Source of the DNA: Fructobacillus sp. EFB-N1
GTDB lineage: Bacteria; Bacillota; Bacilli; Lactobacillales; Lactobacillaceae
Reading direction: 5' to 3'
Length of the DNA stretch: 64,000 nucleotides
Assembly (NCBI RefSeq): GCF_001038455.1
Contig: NZ_LDUY01000005.1
Coordinates: 1 to 64,000, forward strand
Below the pieces are notes generated by a model. That model did no database searches. It was given only the letters and a program-made list of their open reading frames with translations, and was not told the DNA's origin. This document shows, in pieces, positions 8,584 through 19,308 of the stretch; within the stretch, counting starts at the first letter, position 1; each line of letters starts with the position of its first letter. Position numbers and translations under genes: made by a program.

Positions 8584-11312
8584 CTAATGATTATCCGTTT
8601 TATTTTTACCTCCACTTACCTTTAGTTGACCAAATTTTAATCCAACTCCAGTCAAACCAATCGAGAGGCTAGCCATCGTTACAGCCAAAAATGTTAACGG
8701 CTGGTCTAAGTGTTCGACTTCCCAAGTATCGGGTAGAGCAATTTTTGCAGGGAACAAATTATCCATTAATGTTGCTGGGTTTGTAGTATTCTCAACAGGA
8801 TTACTCTGTGTCTCCCTTGGTTGAGCGCTCTCTTGTTGGATTTGCTGGTTAATTTGCTTGAGAGAATCCAAGAACTGCTGATAGGCGGTCTGAACATCCC
8901 CCACCGTCCGTGCTTGTTGCAAGGCAGCTATGAACTGTCGCTCGGCTGGTTGAATTTTGTTAATCAATTGAGGCTGTTCATCTGCTGGCAATTGCTTTTT
9001 TGCATCGTTGATTGCCTGATCTGCCTCTTTCTTAGCTTGCTGTTCGACCTGGTCTTGGGCCTTTGCCTGTTGCTGAACGTTTGTCAATTTCTTATTGAAA
9101 TCAGTTACGGCAACATCAACGGCCTTTTGGTCATTTGCTTGTTCAACTTCATCCATTGCCTTTTTCTTGGCTTGGTCAATAGCTGGTTCAAATTGTGGGC
9201 CCTGACCCTCTGGCAACGCCTGCTGAGCACTATCAGCAGCATGTTCGATTTGCGCTACCGCTTGGTTTTTGGTTGCTGCCAATTCAGCCGCAGCATGGGC
9301 CTTCCCCACCGCCTGTTCCTGAAGACTAGCAACTGTCTGCTTAAACTTCTCTAGGGCTTGCTGAATCTCATCTGCATTCTGGGCCCGATCAAGGTCCTTT
9401 TCAGCCGTCTGGCGTGCAGCATCAATAGCCGCCGAAGCAAAGCTGGCTTGCTTACCGGCCGGCAACTTTTGTTTGGCAGCTGTCGTGTTATCATCCACTG
9501 TTTGCAGGGTCACTTGTTCTTGGTCTTTCAATGCTTGACCCGGTTGGTGAACATCGTTAATTCCTGGCAAACCATTCTGAAGCGCTTGCTCAGCTGTCCT
9601 TGGATCGGCTGCTTTCTCAATAATCGCCTTCAAAGCGTCTGCCTTTTGATTGGCAGTAGCAATTTGCTGTTGCTTATCTTGAGTCGAAAGGGTTGGATCC
9701 TGGTTGATTGCCTCAACAACCTGTTTTTTAGCAGCATCAATTTGCTGGTTAAGCGCAGGTAGCTGTCCATTTAAATCAGGCTTTGCCTGATGGGTATCCT
9801 GAATCTTTGCCTGACCAGTTGCCAAAGCATCAGCTACTACTGCCTCAGTCTGAGCCGCGGCAATCGCAGCCAGCGCCTGATTGTGCACAGCCTGTGCAGT
9901 CTCTATCTGATTTTGCACATCCAAGTCTGATAAAGTACGGTCAGACTGAATTGATGCTAACGTTGCATTCAATAATTGTTGCAATTGCTGGCGAGCATCC
10001 GCTTGACTTGCTTGAAGAGCAATTGTTGGTAAGGTAGCCACAAACTGCTGCAAGCTAGTCACAACCTGATTTCCATCAGTAGCCGAAGCAACATCGGCAT
10101 TGGTCTGTTGTGTCAATTGACTCAACTGCGTCATCAAGCCTGCTTTCTCGTCATCAGTTAAATGCTGATAACCGTCAACGGCCTGAACAGCCGATTGCAA
10201 AGTTTGATACAACTTTTTGACCCAATCGGCCTTCATTTGTGCAATTGACGTCTGCTTTGCTTGACCAAAGGTCAAAGCCGTCACATCGTCTTGAACCATC
10301 GTTTCGGCCGCTACAACTGTTTGAGCAGACTTCAGTTCATTGACAAACCAGTCTTGCATGCCATCAATTACTCGGACAATAATCTGTTGACCAGCAACCG
10401 AAAGGTTTGCCTGCTGCTTTGTTTTAGCAGCCAAAGCCGTTGCAACGGCAACAATCTGCTGGTTAAAGTCAGATAATCGGTCAGCCACGGATTGACCACC
10501 ATGATAAACGCCATTAATAATTTGCACAGCCGTTTCACTAGTACCAGTCACCTGGGCAGCATTTTGGCTGTCATTGATTGACTTAGTCCAGGTATCCACG
10601 ACTTCTCGCAAACTCGTTTGTTCGGCAGTCTTCTCTTGCTGACTCAAAGTGCCATCAGCAGTGATAGCCGCATCATCTTGAGACTGTGCAACTCCCAATT
10701 GGTGGAAGGCAATGTCCTTAGCCAAAGCTGTTTGACTTTGAGCCAAGGTAGCTTGCCAAGCCGCACTTGCCGTCTGAATTTGATCAGCATTCTCAGCCTG
10801 GTTGGCTGCAGACTGTGCCTGAATGTTGGCTGCCTGAAGAGCAGCTGTCAGGGCATCTTTTTGCTCGGTTGTGATCAGACCATTTGTCGTCGCCTGATCA
10901 ATTTGATCTTGTTCTTGCTGACTGGCAGTCGAAACCTGATTCTTCAACTGGGCTGCTTGTCCTGTTGCACCACTCATGGCCAAACCAGGTTGGTGAACCC
11001 CATTTAGGCTGACCAGACCTTGTTGCAGGTCTTCAACATCTTCGCGCAAATCAGCTGCATTGGCCATTGTCTTTTTCAGATCTGACGCCTTCTGGTTAAG
11101 CGCCTCAATCTGCTGTTGCTTTTCAGTGGCAGTCAACGTTTGATCTTGATTAATCGTAGTCGTTGCTGTCTTGACGGTATCATCAACCTGCTGGTTCAGC
11201 TTTGGTAATTGTTCAATCAAAACAGCTTGTTCTTGATAACTAGCTTCAACGGCTTCCTGGCCCGCCGTTAAGGCACTCGCTACTGCCTGCAAATCACCTG
11301 CTTGTTGCACTT
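8584..11312 (-). CDS. Giant repeat protein, fragment 4 (C-terminal, with wall-anchor region)
   Basis: The reading frame is open from about 11436, but homologous protein starts only at the frameshift near 11312 (DQ-VQQAGDLQAVASALTAG); residues before that are out-of-frame noise. It carries the last repeats, which become shorter and more Lys/Gln-rich towards the end (QQALPEGQGPQFEPAIDQAK, KQLPADEQPQLINKIQPAE), probably forming helical coiled-coil stalks. The end has LPDTWEVEH, then the hydrophobic LTFLAVTMASLSIGLTGVGL and a KVSGGKNKTDNH tail. This is the layout of a sortase-anchored protein, except that Gly of LPxTG is Trp (codon TGG). Alone it has no signal peptide and no ribosome site. Confidence 0.7.
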
Positions 11313-13483
11313 GCTTGGTCATAAGCGGCTTGAGCCGTCCGAATCTGATCTTGCACCTCTTGATGAGATAATGATCGGTCAGCCGTAATATCCACCTTGG
11401 TTGTTTCGAAGACCGATTGCAACCGATTAACAGCATTCGTTTTGCTTGCGTGCAAGTTCAACTTAGTCAAATCCAGCATCAAATCTTGCAACGATTGCTC
11501 CGTTTGATCCAGCGTCTGGCCTTGGCTAATTTGACTGTTGGTTGTTGTCACCAGTGACTGCATTGTTTGCAGTAAGGCTGATTTTTCATCAGCGGACAAA
11601 GCTAAATAGCCATTAATCGACTGGTCCGTTGCCTTCAACTCGTTATAAATACGAGCAAACCATTCGCCCTTCCCTTGACCAACTAGACTAGTAGCATTCT
11701 GGCCAAAGGCCATCGCATTCAAATCGTCTTGGACCATTGTTTCGGCCTCAACGACGCTTTTAGCGCCCTGCAATTCATGCAAGTACCAGTCCCGATTATT
11801 TTGAACCGCTTCCACAATCACTGCCTGACCGGTTGGAGAAAGACTTTTATCCTGGTTGATTTGGGCAACAGCTTGAGATGCGGATGCCTGAATTTTAGCA
11901 GTGTAACTCTGCATTCGTTCATCAACCGGCTGACCGCCATGGTGGACCTGGTTGATTGCTGCTACTGTGTCGCTGGTAAATTGGTCCACTTCGTCAACTG
12001 TTTTTGCAGCTACCAAACTTTGCTGACCAGTATTCCAACGAACATTAACGATTTCTGCCTGCTCGGCTTTTTCTTGATTACTTAACGTTGGGTCATCATT
12101 AATTGCTTGATCAGCACCGTTATAAGCAACTAATAGTTGATAGCTAGCGATATTAATTGCCAAGTTGTATTGGACACTGGTCAAATCATTCGTCAACTTT
12201 TGATTAGCTGTCAAAAGTTGATCAGCCGTCGTTAAGGTGTTGTCGGCATCAATACGTGACTGAACCTTTTTCTTTTCAACCGTTAACCGGTCAATATAGT
12301 TGCCAACTCGCTGTTGCACCGTTGCACCATCTTGTGGAACCCCAGCAACTGCTTTTATACCATTGTTGACAGCACTAGCTAAACTAGCTAGATTTTGAGC
12401 TACCAGTAAGGCCTGTTGGTACTGAGTGAAGAGCAGCATGACTTGAATATTTTGGTTCGCCTTCTCAACATCCGACAAGGTTTGATTATTGGCGATGACC
12501 TGGTTAGCATCCAACTGCGCCTGATTCAAGGCATGCAGATTGACATCCTGTTGTGTCATAAACTTGACTTGATCAAGGCCATCCTGAAGCGCCTGCTGGC
12601 CAGCCTGCAAATCATCTGCATTCTGAGACTCGTTAGCACTTTGAACGGCTGCATTTTGCAAGGCCGTCACTTGTCCCTTCAAACTTGCTGTTTCGCTGTT
12701 AGTTAACGACTTTTCTTGGTCAATCTTGGCTGCTGCCTGGTTAGCTAGCTGTGTAATCAAGTCCAAGAGGTCCTGATGCTGTTGGCTCAGTGTCTTTTCA
12801 GCTGGTTGGTGAATAGCAGCGATAATTGTCAAACTTTGGTTCACGAAATTGACACCATCGGCTGCGGTTGTCGCCTTGGCTAATTGTGCTAAAGCCGCAT
12901 CCTTAGCCTGGGACAACTGGTTCAACTGATCTGCCTTAGCAGCTGTTGTCAATGAAGGATCACCATTAATAGCCATCGTTGCCTGGTTAGTGGCAGTTGT
13001 GATTGCTTCGATCAATTGTGAGCGCCGGTCATCGATGCTTTGCCCCTGCACATGGTTTGTAGCAACCGTCTGGTCAAAAGTTGTTTCAGCCGATTGAGCA
13101 TCCGTTACCGTGGTTGCGGAGGTAATCTGTTGCAGTGCGGCTTGTTGCTGAGCACTAACATTGGCCTGTTGGACCTGCTTTTCATTGTCAGCAAGAGTTG
13201 CGTCTTGACTAATAGCCGCCACCACCTGTTGAGCACTTTGGTTGACCGCGTTAGCTGATACGTCCTGTTGCAAGCTCAATTGCACACCGGCCACGTCCTG
13301 GTTGAGTTGGTCAATGATGGCATTAATCTGGTCAGCCGTCGTAGCACTAGTCAATGACTGACTTGCCTTTTCTTGAGCCTTGGCCAAGGCTACCGTGAGG
13401 GCTGACGCCTGGTCGGCTGTCACCTGTCCTTTATCCTTGGCCGTCGCAATGGCATTCATAACAGCCTTCACCGCATTTTGAGC
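11294..13483 (-). CDS. Giant repeat protein, fragment 3
   Basis: In the same frame as fragment 2, separated from it only by the TAG at 13486-13484; reading resumes AQNAVKAVMNAIATAKDKG. A GTG at 13471 could be used, but no convincing ribosome site precedes it. About eight repeats are visible by their D.(T/S)L cores (QDATLADNEK, GDPSLTTAAK, DADNTLTTADQ, NDDPTLSNQEK, NQDKSLSPTGQ, TADRSLSHQEV). The frame ends at 11294 through a +1 shift: removing one T at 11311-11312 gives AAYDQAVQQAGDLQ and joins it to fragment 4. No signal or anchor is present, so it would be non-functional alone. Confidence 0.7.
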   Translation of the reverse strand, partial: AQNAVKAVMNAIATAKDKGQVTADQASALTVALAKAQEKASQSLTSATTADQINAIIDQLNQDVAGVQLSLQQDVSANAVNQSAQQVVAAISQDATLADNEKQVQQANVSAQQQAALQQITSATTVTDAQSAETTFDQTVATNHVQGQSIDDRRSQLIEAITTATNQATMAINGDPSLTTAAKADQLNQLSQAKDAALAQLAKATTAADGVNFVNQSLTIIAAIHQPAEKTLSQQHQDLLDLITQLANQAAAKIDQEKSLTNSETASLKGQVTALQNAAVQSANESQNADDLQAGQQALQDGLDQVKFMTQQDVNLHALNQAQLDANQVIANNQTLSDVEKANQNIQVMLLFTQYQQALLVAQNLASLASAVNNGIKAVAGVPQDGATVQQRVGNYIDRLTVEKKKVQSRIDADNTLTTADQLLTANQKLTNDLTSVQYNLAINIASYQLLVAYNGADQAINDDPTLSNQEKAEQAEIVNVRWNTGQQSLVAAKTVDEVDQFTSDTVAAINQVHHGGQPVDERMQSYTAKIQASASQAVAQINQDKSLSPTGQAVIVEAVQNNRDWYLHELQGAKSVVEAETMVQDDLNAMAFGQNATSLVGQGKGEWFARIYNELKATDQSINGYLALSADEKSALLQTMQSLVTTTNSQISQGQTLDQTEQSLQDLMLDLTKLNLHASKTNAVNRLQSVFETTKVDITADRSLSHQEVQDQIRTAQAAYDQASATSR

Positions 13484-16400
13484 CTAATCGGCTGCTCCTT
13501 GGCGCTGCTGGTCAACTGATTTTGCAGCCTGTTGATGAATCAGCGTGAGGGTTGTCAGTCCAGTATTTTGCAAGGCAGTCAACTGGTTAGCCGCTGTCGC
13601 TACATCAATCTGGGCTAAAATACTTGCCCGAGCATCGTTGACCTGCTGGACCTGGCCGTCTTGACCACCTTGCCCAGCCTTTGTCAAGGAAGCATCCTGA
13701 TTGATGGCTACTACTTGTTGGTCAGCCGTTTGATTAATAGCAAAGCGGACCTGTGCTTGCTGAATCTGCAAGGCCACGCCGGCCAGGATTGAAAGACCAT
13801 TTGTTTGCACGGATTGTAGGTCATCTGCATTAGCAGCCTGTTCAATTTGACCTTGCAAGCTATCCTTTGTCTGGCGAATTGTTTCCTGCAGAGTCGTTGC
13901 GTCGGCTGACGAAACGGCTTGTGCTGCTAGTCGGTCCGTTAAGGCCTGAATTTGGTTAGCCAACCAGGTTTCTTGACTCTGGCGCTGACTATCAACTGCC
14001 GTTCCCACCACGTGGGTTGCACTAAGCACCTGGTTAATTGGTTCAATCTGCTGATTCAACTCAGTTGCCCGGGTGCTTTGTTTCAACTTATCGTCGCCTT
14101 GCGCCTTAGCATGGTCCAAATCAGCAATTTGCTGGTCCTTTTGGCTACTGGTTAAGGTATTATCTGCGGTAATGGCATCTTTAATTTGACCATACAGCTT
14201 ATCTAAGTTAGCCACTGCCGTACTTTTCTGGTCTACCAGTGAAACTGAATTTGGTACGTGGATTTGATTCAAATCGCTCAAAGCGGCTTGTAGGTGGTCG
14301 GCCAATGCTTGTGCATTCGTTTTGCCGTTCAAATCAGTCTGTGCCTGTTGCAATAATTGCTGGTTAGCGGCCGTTTGCTGGTCAATCTGTGCCTGACTCA
14401 ATGAATCATCTTGATTAATATTGTTTTGAACGTTCTGTGACTTTTGGTTAACTTGTTGCAAAGCCGCTGTAATCTGTGTTGCCAATGGCTGATCAGTGCT
14501 GGCGCCCTGGCCGTCATCCGATTGACGGTCCTTTTGCAATTCTTGCTGGCCAGCCGTCAGCAAGTCTAAAATTGTTTGTCCGGTGGTTTTTGAATCCGCC
14601 AGAGCATCGTTCAGTTTATCAGTGCACTTAGATAATGATGATGATAAGAGCAACTCTCGAGCTGATTTACTACGATCAAGGAGGTTTGAATCGTTCATCA
14701 CTGCTGCCGTCAAGGAATCCTGTAAATCAGTTAGAGTCTTTACAGCATTTTGGACCTGGGCATCCAAAGAAAGGCCAGGAACGTGGCTAGCGTCAATGCC
14801 CTTGAGACCTTGCGTCTGAGAGTCCAAGACATCTTGCGCATTGACAGTATTCGTTAACAAGTTATTGGCAGTCGTCAAAGCCTGATCGACAGCTGCTAAC
14901 TGACTATTGCGGTCTGCGGTAGTCAAAGTCTGATCATCAACAATTTCTTGACGAATTTGGTCATGCTCATCCTGGAAGTTTTGTCGCACTGTTGCCTGCT
15001 GAGCCTGCACGCTTGGTTGTAAGACGTGTTGATCTTGAATAGTCATGGTCTGCTGGACCTGAGCATCCAAGATGGACTGGGCATCGGACAAAGCATTAAT
15101 GGCTGCCTGGGCGCTCGACAAAGCAGTCGTGACAGCTTGTTGCTGGCTCACCCGCTGGGCATTCGTCAAATTGGGATCGTTGGAGATAGCTTGAAGCACC
15201 TGATTGGCCGTAATAGCCAAGCTATTATTGGCTTTTTGTTGCTGAGCGCTGATGGCTGCCCCTGCTTGATAAACGTCGTTGACCGCTGCAATGGTCTTAT
15301 TCTTCAAGTCCAGGATAGCTTGGGCGTTCGAAGCCTTGGCAAGGTCATCGTCAACACCCGTCAAGGTAGCATCAACTGCCTGGTCCTGCTTGGCTTTATC
15401 GACTGTATTTAATGTCTTGTCAATATCAATCGCTACCTTAGTGACAACAACCGCATCCTGAATGGCTTCCCTTGCATCATTAATTTGGCCTGAAAGCGCT
15501 TGGCCTGGCTGGAATTGTTGACTAATACTTTGCAAACCAGCCGTTGTCACATCCAAAATAGCTTGTGCATCGGTTGCATTGGCCAAATTCGTTTGAACTG
15601 TGGCCAAAGTCGCAACAGCGGCCTTCGTCTGCTCAGCTGCTTGTTCCGTTGTCAAAGTGACTTCGGCAGCAATTTGGCCCTTGGTTTGAGCAAGCTGAAC
15701 AGCCAACTGTTTGTTGGCAGTAACCCGCTGGTCAGCTAGTGTACTCATTACGATATGGGTGACGTCTAGAGCATTGTGGGCTTTTGCAACCAAGTCAGCC
15801 AGTGACTGGGTATCCGGCGTCACAATGGCCTTGTCCTGATAGCTAACCAAAGTTGTTGCTAAATCAGCCTTTTGATTGGCTTTTTGAGCATTCGTTAGGG
15901 TCTGATCACGGTCAATGGCCAACCAAACACCGGTTTGATTACTATCAGAACCGGCATATTGACCTAAGTCGTTTTTAGCACTCGTTTGCTGGTCGGCCAG
16001 TGGCGTTCCAATCTGATGATCTGCAGCAATCTGTGGATCATACTGGTTCTGCAAGCTCTGAATGCTGTCAGCATTCTTGACGGCTTGCAAAGCATTCGCC
16101 GCATCCACCAAGCTCTGATCAATCAAGCCACGTTGGCGGGTTCGTTCTACTTCGAGCAAGGTATTATCACTCGTAATATCTTGCTTCGTGTTTTTAGCTG
16201 TTTGAGTCAGTTCATCAATGGCCCGCTTTTGTTGTGTGGCCAAGTCAGTCCCACTGGTATGGGCTGCATCAACCGCCTTCAGACCAACATTTAGTCGATC
16301 TTGGACCGTTTGCGCATCCATTAAGAAGGACGACACAAAACTAGCCACTGCGCTTTCATGAGCATCCTGCGCAGCTGATTTTTGCGCGGCTTTTTCTGTC

Positions 16401-19308
16401 GTTAAGAGGGTGGCATCTCCCTCAATCACGCCATTAATCGTTTGAAGCTCCTGATCCAATTGTGACTTAGCGTCGGTAATCCGGTCGGAGATGGATGTCG
16501 AACTCTTGTGGGTCACAGCCAAATTCTGGTTGGCCTGTGATAAGGCATCCGCAATGGACTGGGCATCCGGTGTATTTTGAGTAGACAAGGATGTCTGCGC
16601 TACCGTAACAGCCTGCGCTAAGTCCTGGGCCTGACTTTGCTTATCGGCATTCGTCAACGTTGGATCGATATTGATCAAGGCCTTAAAGCCTTGTGCTAAG
16701 TTTTGCAACTTGTTTAAGGCATTGGCCCGCTGGTTATCAACCGAATTTCCTTCAACGTAAGTTTGATCCATTGCGGACAGGGCATTGGTGACCGCATCTT
16801 CAATTTGCTGGGCATTCACGGCCTTCTTCACATTTGTCTGGCCATCTTGGTAAGCAGTTGCCAGGTTCTGCTTTTGCGTCTGCTTCGTGACATTCGTCAG
16901 CGTTTTATCGGTATTAATCGCGTAAGTAACGGCCGCATTCGATGCCTGCAGTTGATTCAAGCCATTTTGTACCTGGGTTAGCAAATCAGTCCCAACCACG
17001 TGGCTATTGTCAATGGCTGTTACACCATCATTTTTGGCTGTATCGATTTGATCGGCCATTTGCGTATCACTAGCATTGATCTTGGTGATTGCAGCATCTC
17101 GAGCAGCCTGTAAAGCAGTAATTTGGTTGTTAATCGTTGCCGTATCCAAAGTTGGATCACTTTGGACAGCCGCTTGAACCTTCTGTGCCTCATCACGCAG
17201 GCTCTCAACCGCCGCCTGCTTCTGTAAGGCAATATCATCCCCCGCCTTGTAATCAGCATCAATACTGTTAATACCGTTCACTTGGGCCGTGTTGATATCA
17301 TCGGCTGTCTGAGCCTTATTAACGGCTGCTTCAGCTAAGTTATAATCATCATCAACCGCTGCCTTTTGCGACGTCCGTTCCGCCTCAGGCAAAGTGCCAT
17401 CATTCTCAATCAAACCCTTGACCTTCATCACTTCAGCCTGCAAAACAGTAATAGCCGCTGCTTGTTGGTTACTGATTGCCTGACCACGCTGGTGAGCAGC
17501 AGTGATGTCTTGAATAGCCTGGTTTTTATCAGCCTCGATTTGAGCTGCTTTGGTACCAACGTTAATTTTACTAATAGCTGCCTGAATAATTTGAGCCACG
17601 GCAGCCTTCTGAGCCGCCTTTTCAGCCTCACTCAGCGTTGCATCGCCGTTGATGGCCTGGTTAGTACTATCACCGGCTCCGTTCACAGCAGCATTGGCTG
17701 CTTTTTGCTGGCTATTAACCGGCTGACCAGCGGTATGCAAGGCGGACAAAACGCTTTGCACATTCGTAATCGTATTGGCAATCGTTTGGGCATCCGTTGT
17801 CGTTGTAATCTTTTTGAGTAACACATTAGCAGCATCAGTCACGGCTCGACTCTGTGTTGCGACTGCTGAAACAGTCAGCGTTTCGTCGTCACTGATTTCA
17901 ATAATAACGGCTTCGGCAGCTTGATTAACAACACCCGTTGCACCCTTTTGCTGGTCAGCCAGTGACGTTCCCGGCATATAAGCCGCCTGGATGGCTGCTT
18001 TACCGGCAGCCACAGCATCTTGAATACTCTGCGCATCAACTGTTTGGTTGACTGCCAAAGAAGCAACCGCCTGGTCATAGGCATTGTTAACATTGGTCGT
18101 CTGAGTCTGATTATCAGCCGTCAATAATGTCTTATCGTTGGATAAGGCAGTCAAAGTGGTCGTATACTGCGTCTTAATGGCCGTCTTGGCATCGTCACGT
18201 TGGCTATCCAGGTCCTTGCCGACAACGTGCGAGTTATTCAGCTTTTGTGACCACGAGAATTGCATATCCGAAACTAATTGAGCAGAAGTGGCGTTGTTAA
18301 TCTCCGTCTGACCCAAGCTGTAATTCGAGTCTAAAGTTGTCAATTGGCTAGCCTTAACAGTGTTCGTCAACATAACGTCGCTGTTAATGGCCTTTTGGGT
18401 TTCCTGATAAGTTGACTGCAACTGTCCCAAAGCCGTCTTCTTTTGGTCCGGCAGTGGTTGGGCAGCCTGATGAGCATTCGCCACGTCGTTGTTGACCTGT
18501 GCTAAGCGGTCGGCCAGTTGTTGAGCCGTTGTTTCGTTATTAAAATCAGTCTGAGCCAAAGCCACCAACTGTGTCACCGCATCTCGCTGCGTCTGGCGAG
18601 CGGATTCGGTCAAGGTCACATCGTTGGTAATGGCTTGGTTAATTGACTTGACCACCCCAGTCAAAGTTTGACTGGCATTGGCGATTTGCGTTGGTAAATC
18701 GAGACCTGGCTGGTGCAGACGGTCAAGATTCTTTTCTGCCTGAGCTAACGCATCTTGAAGAGCTTGGGCCGAAGTTGACGCAGTAGCTAAATCAATTTTC
18801 TTTTGTGCAAGAGCAGCAGTAACCGCTTCAGTCTGTGTGGTTTGTTCAGATGCCAACAGTGTTGGGTCACTTGAAATTTCCCCCTGAAGACCGCTAGCAT
18901 AGTCACTCAACGCAGTCTGAGCTTGTAGCAACTGCTCAGAGAGACTACTGGCGCTTTGATGGTCAGCATTTAGCTGCTCTTGGTACTGGTTTTGCAAATC
19001 AGCAACCGCCTGAGCTGTCTGCGCACCCTGCAGCTTTCCTTGTGCTTCTTGCAGGTCAGTTTGCACCAGGGCGCGCTGACTAGCCTCCTGGCTATCTGTC
19101 AATGTCGCATCGAGACTAATAGCAGTGACAATTTGACTGGCCAACTTTGTCAGGGCAGCTATGGCAGCCTGGGCCTGTGTCGAAACAGCCTCACCTACTT
19201 GGTGATCCGCTTTAATAGCCGCTAAACCGGTAGCCTTTTGATCTGCCACGGCCTGAGCTGCCGTCGCCTGGTCAATCAGTGTGGCGTAGGTATCGTTTGA
19301 CTGGTCAA
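13484..19308 (-). CDS. Giant repeat protein, fragment 2 (central repeat array)
   Basis: The longest piece, more than 1,920 residues, with some 22 repeats of about 78 residues. A typical unit holds a helix ending in AI..D.TLT...K..Q, a second helix with A....A.....A.DAQ.I.D, and a short H..G turn. The copies are diverged in protein and more so in DNA, so this is old tandem duplication, not recent slippage. Cys is essentially absent and Gln, Ala, Asp and Thr dominate, as in secreted stalk proteins. The first downstream start codon in this frame lies at 19249, but homology runs up to the lesion at 19307-19309 (restored reading: DQSNDTYATLIDQATAAQAVADQ). Confidence 0.75.
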
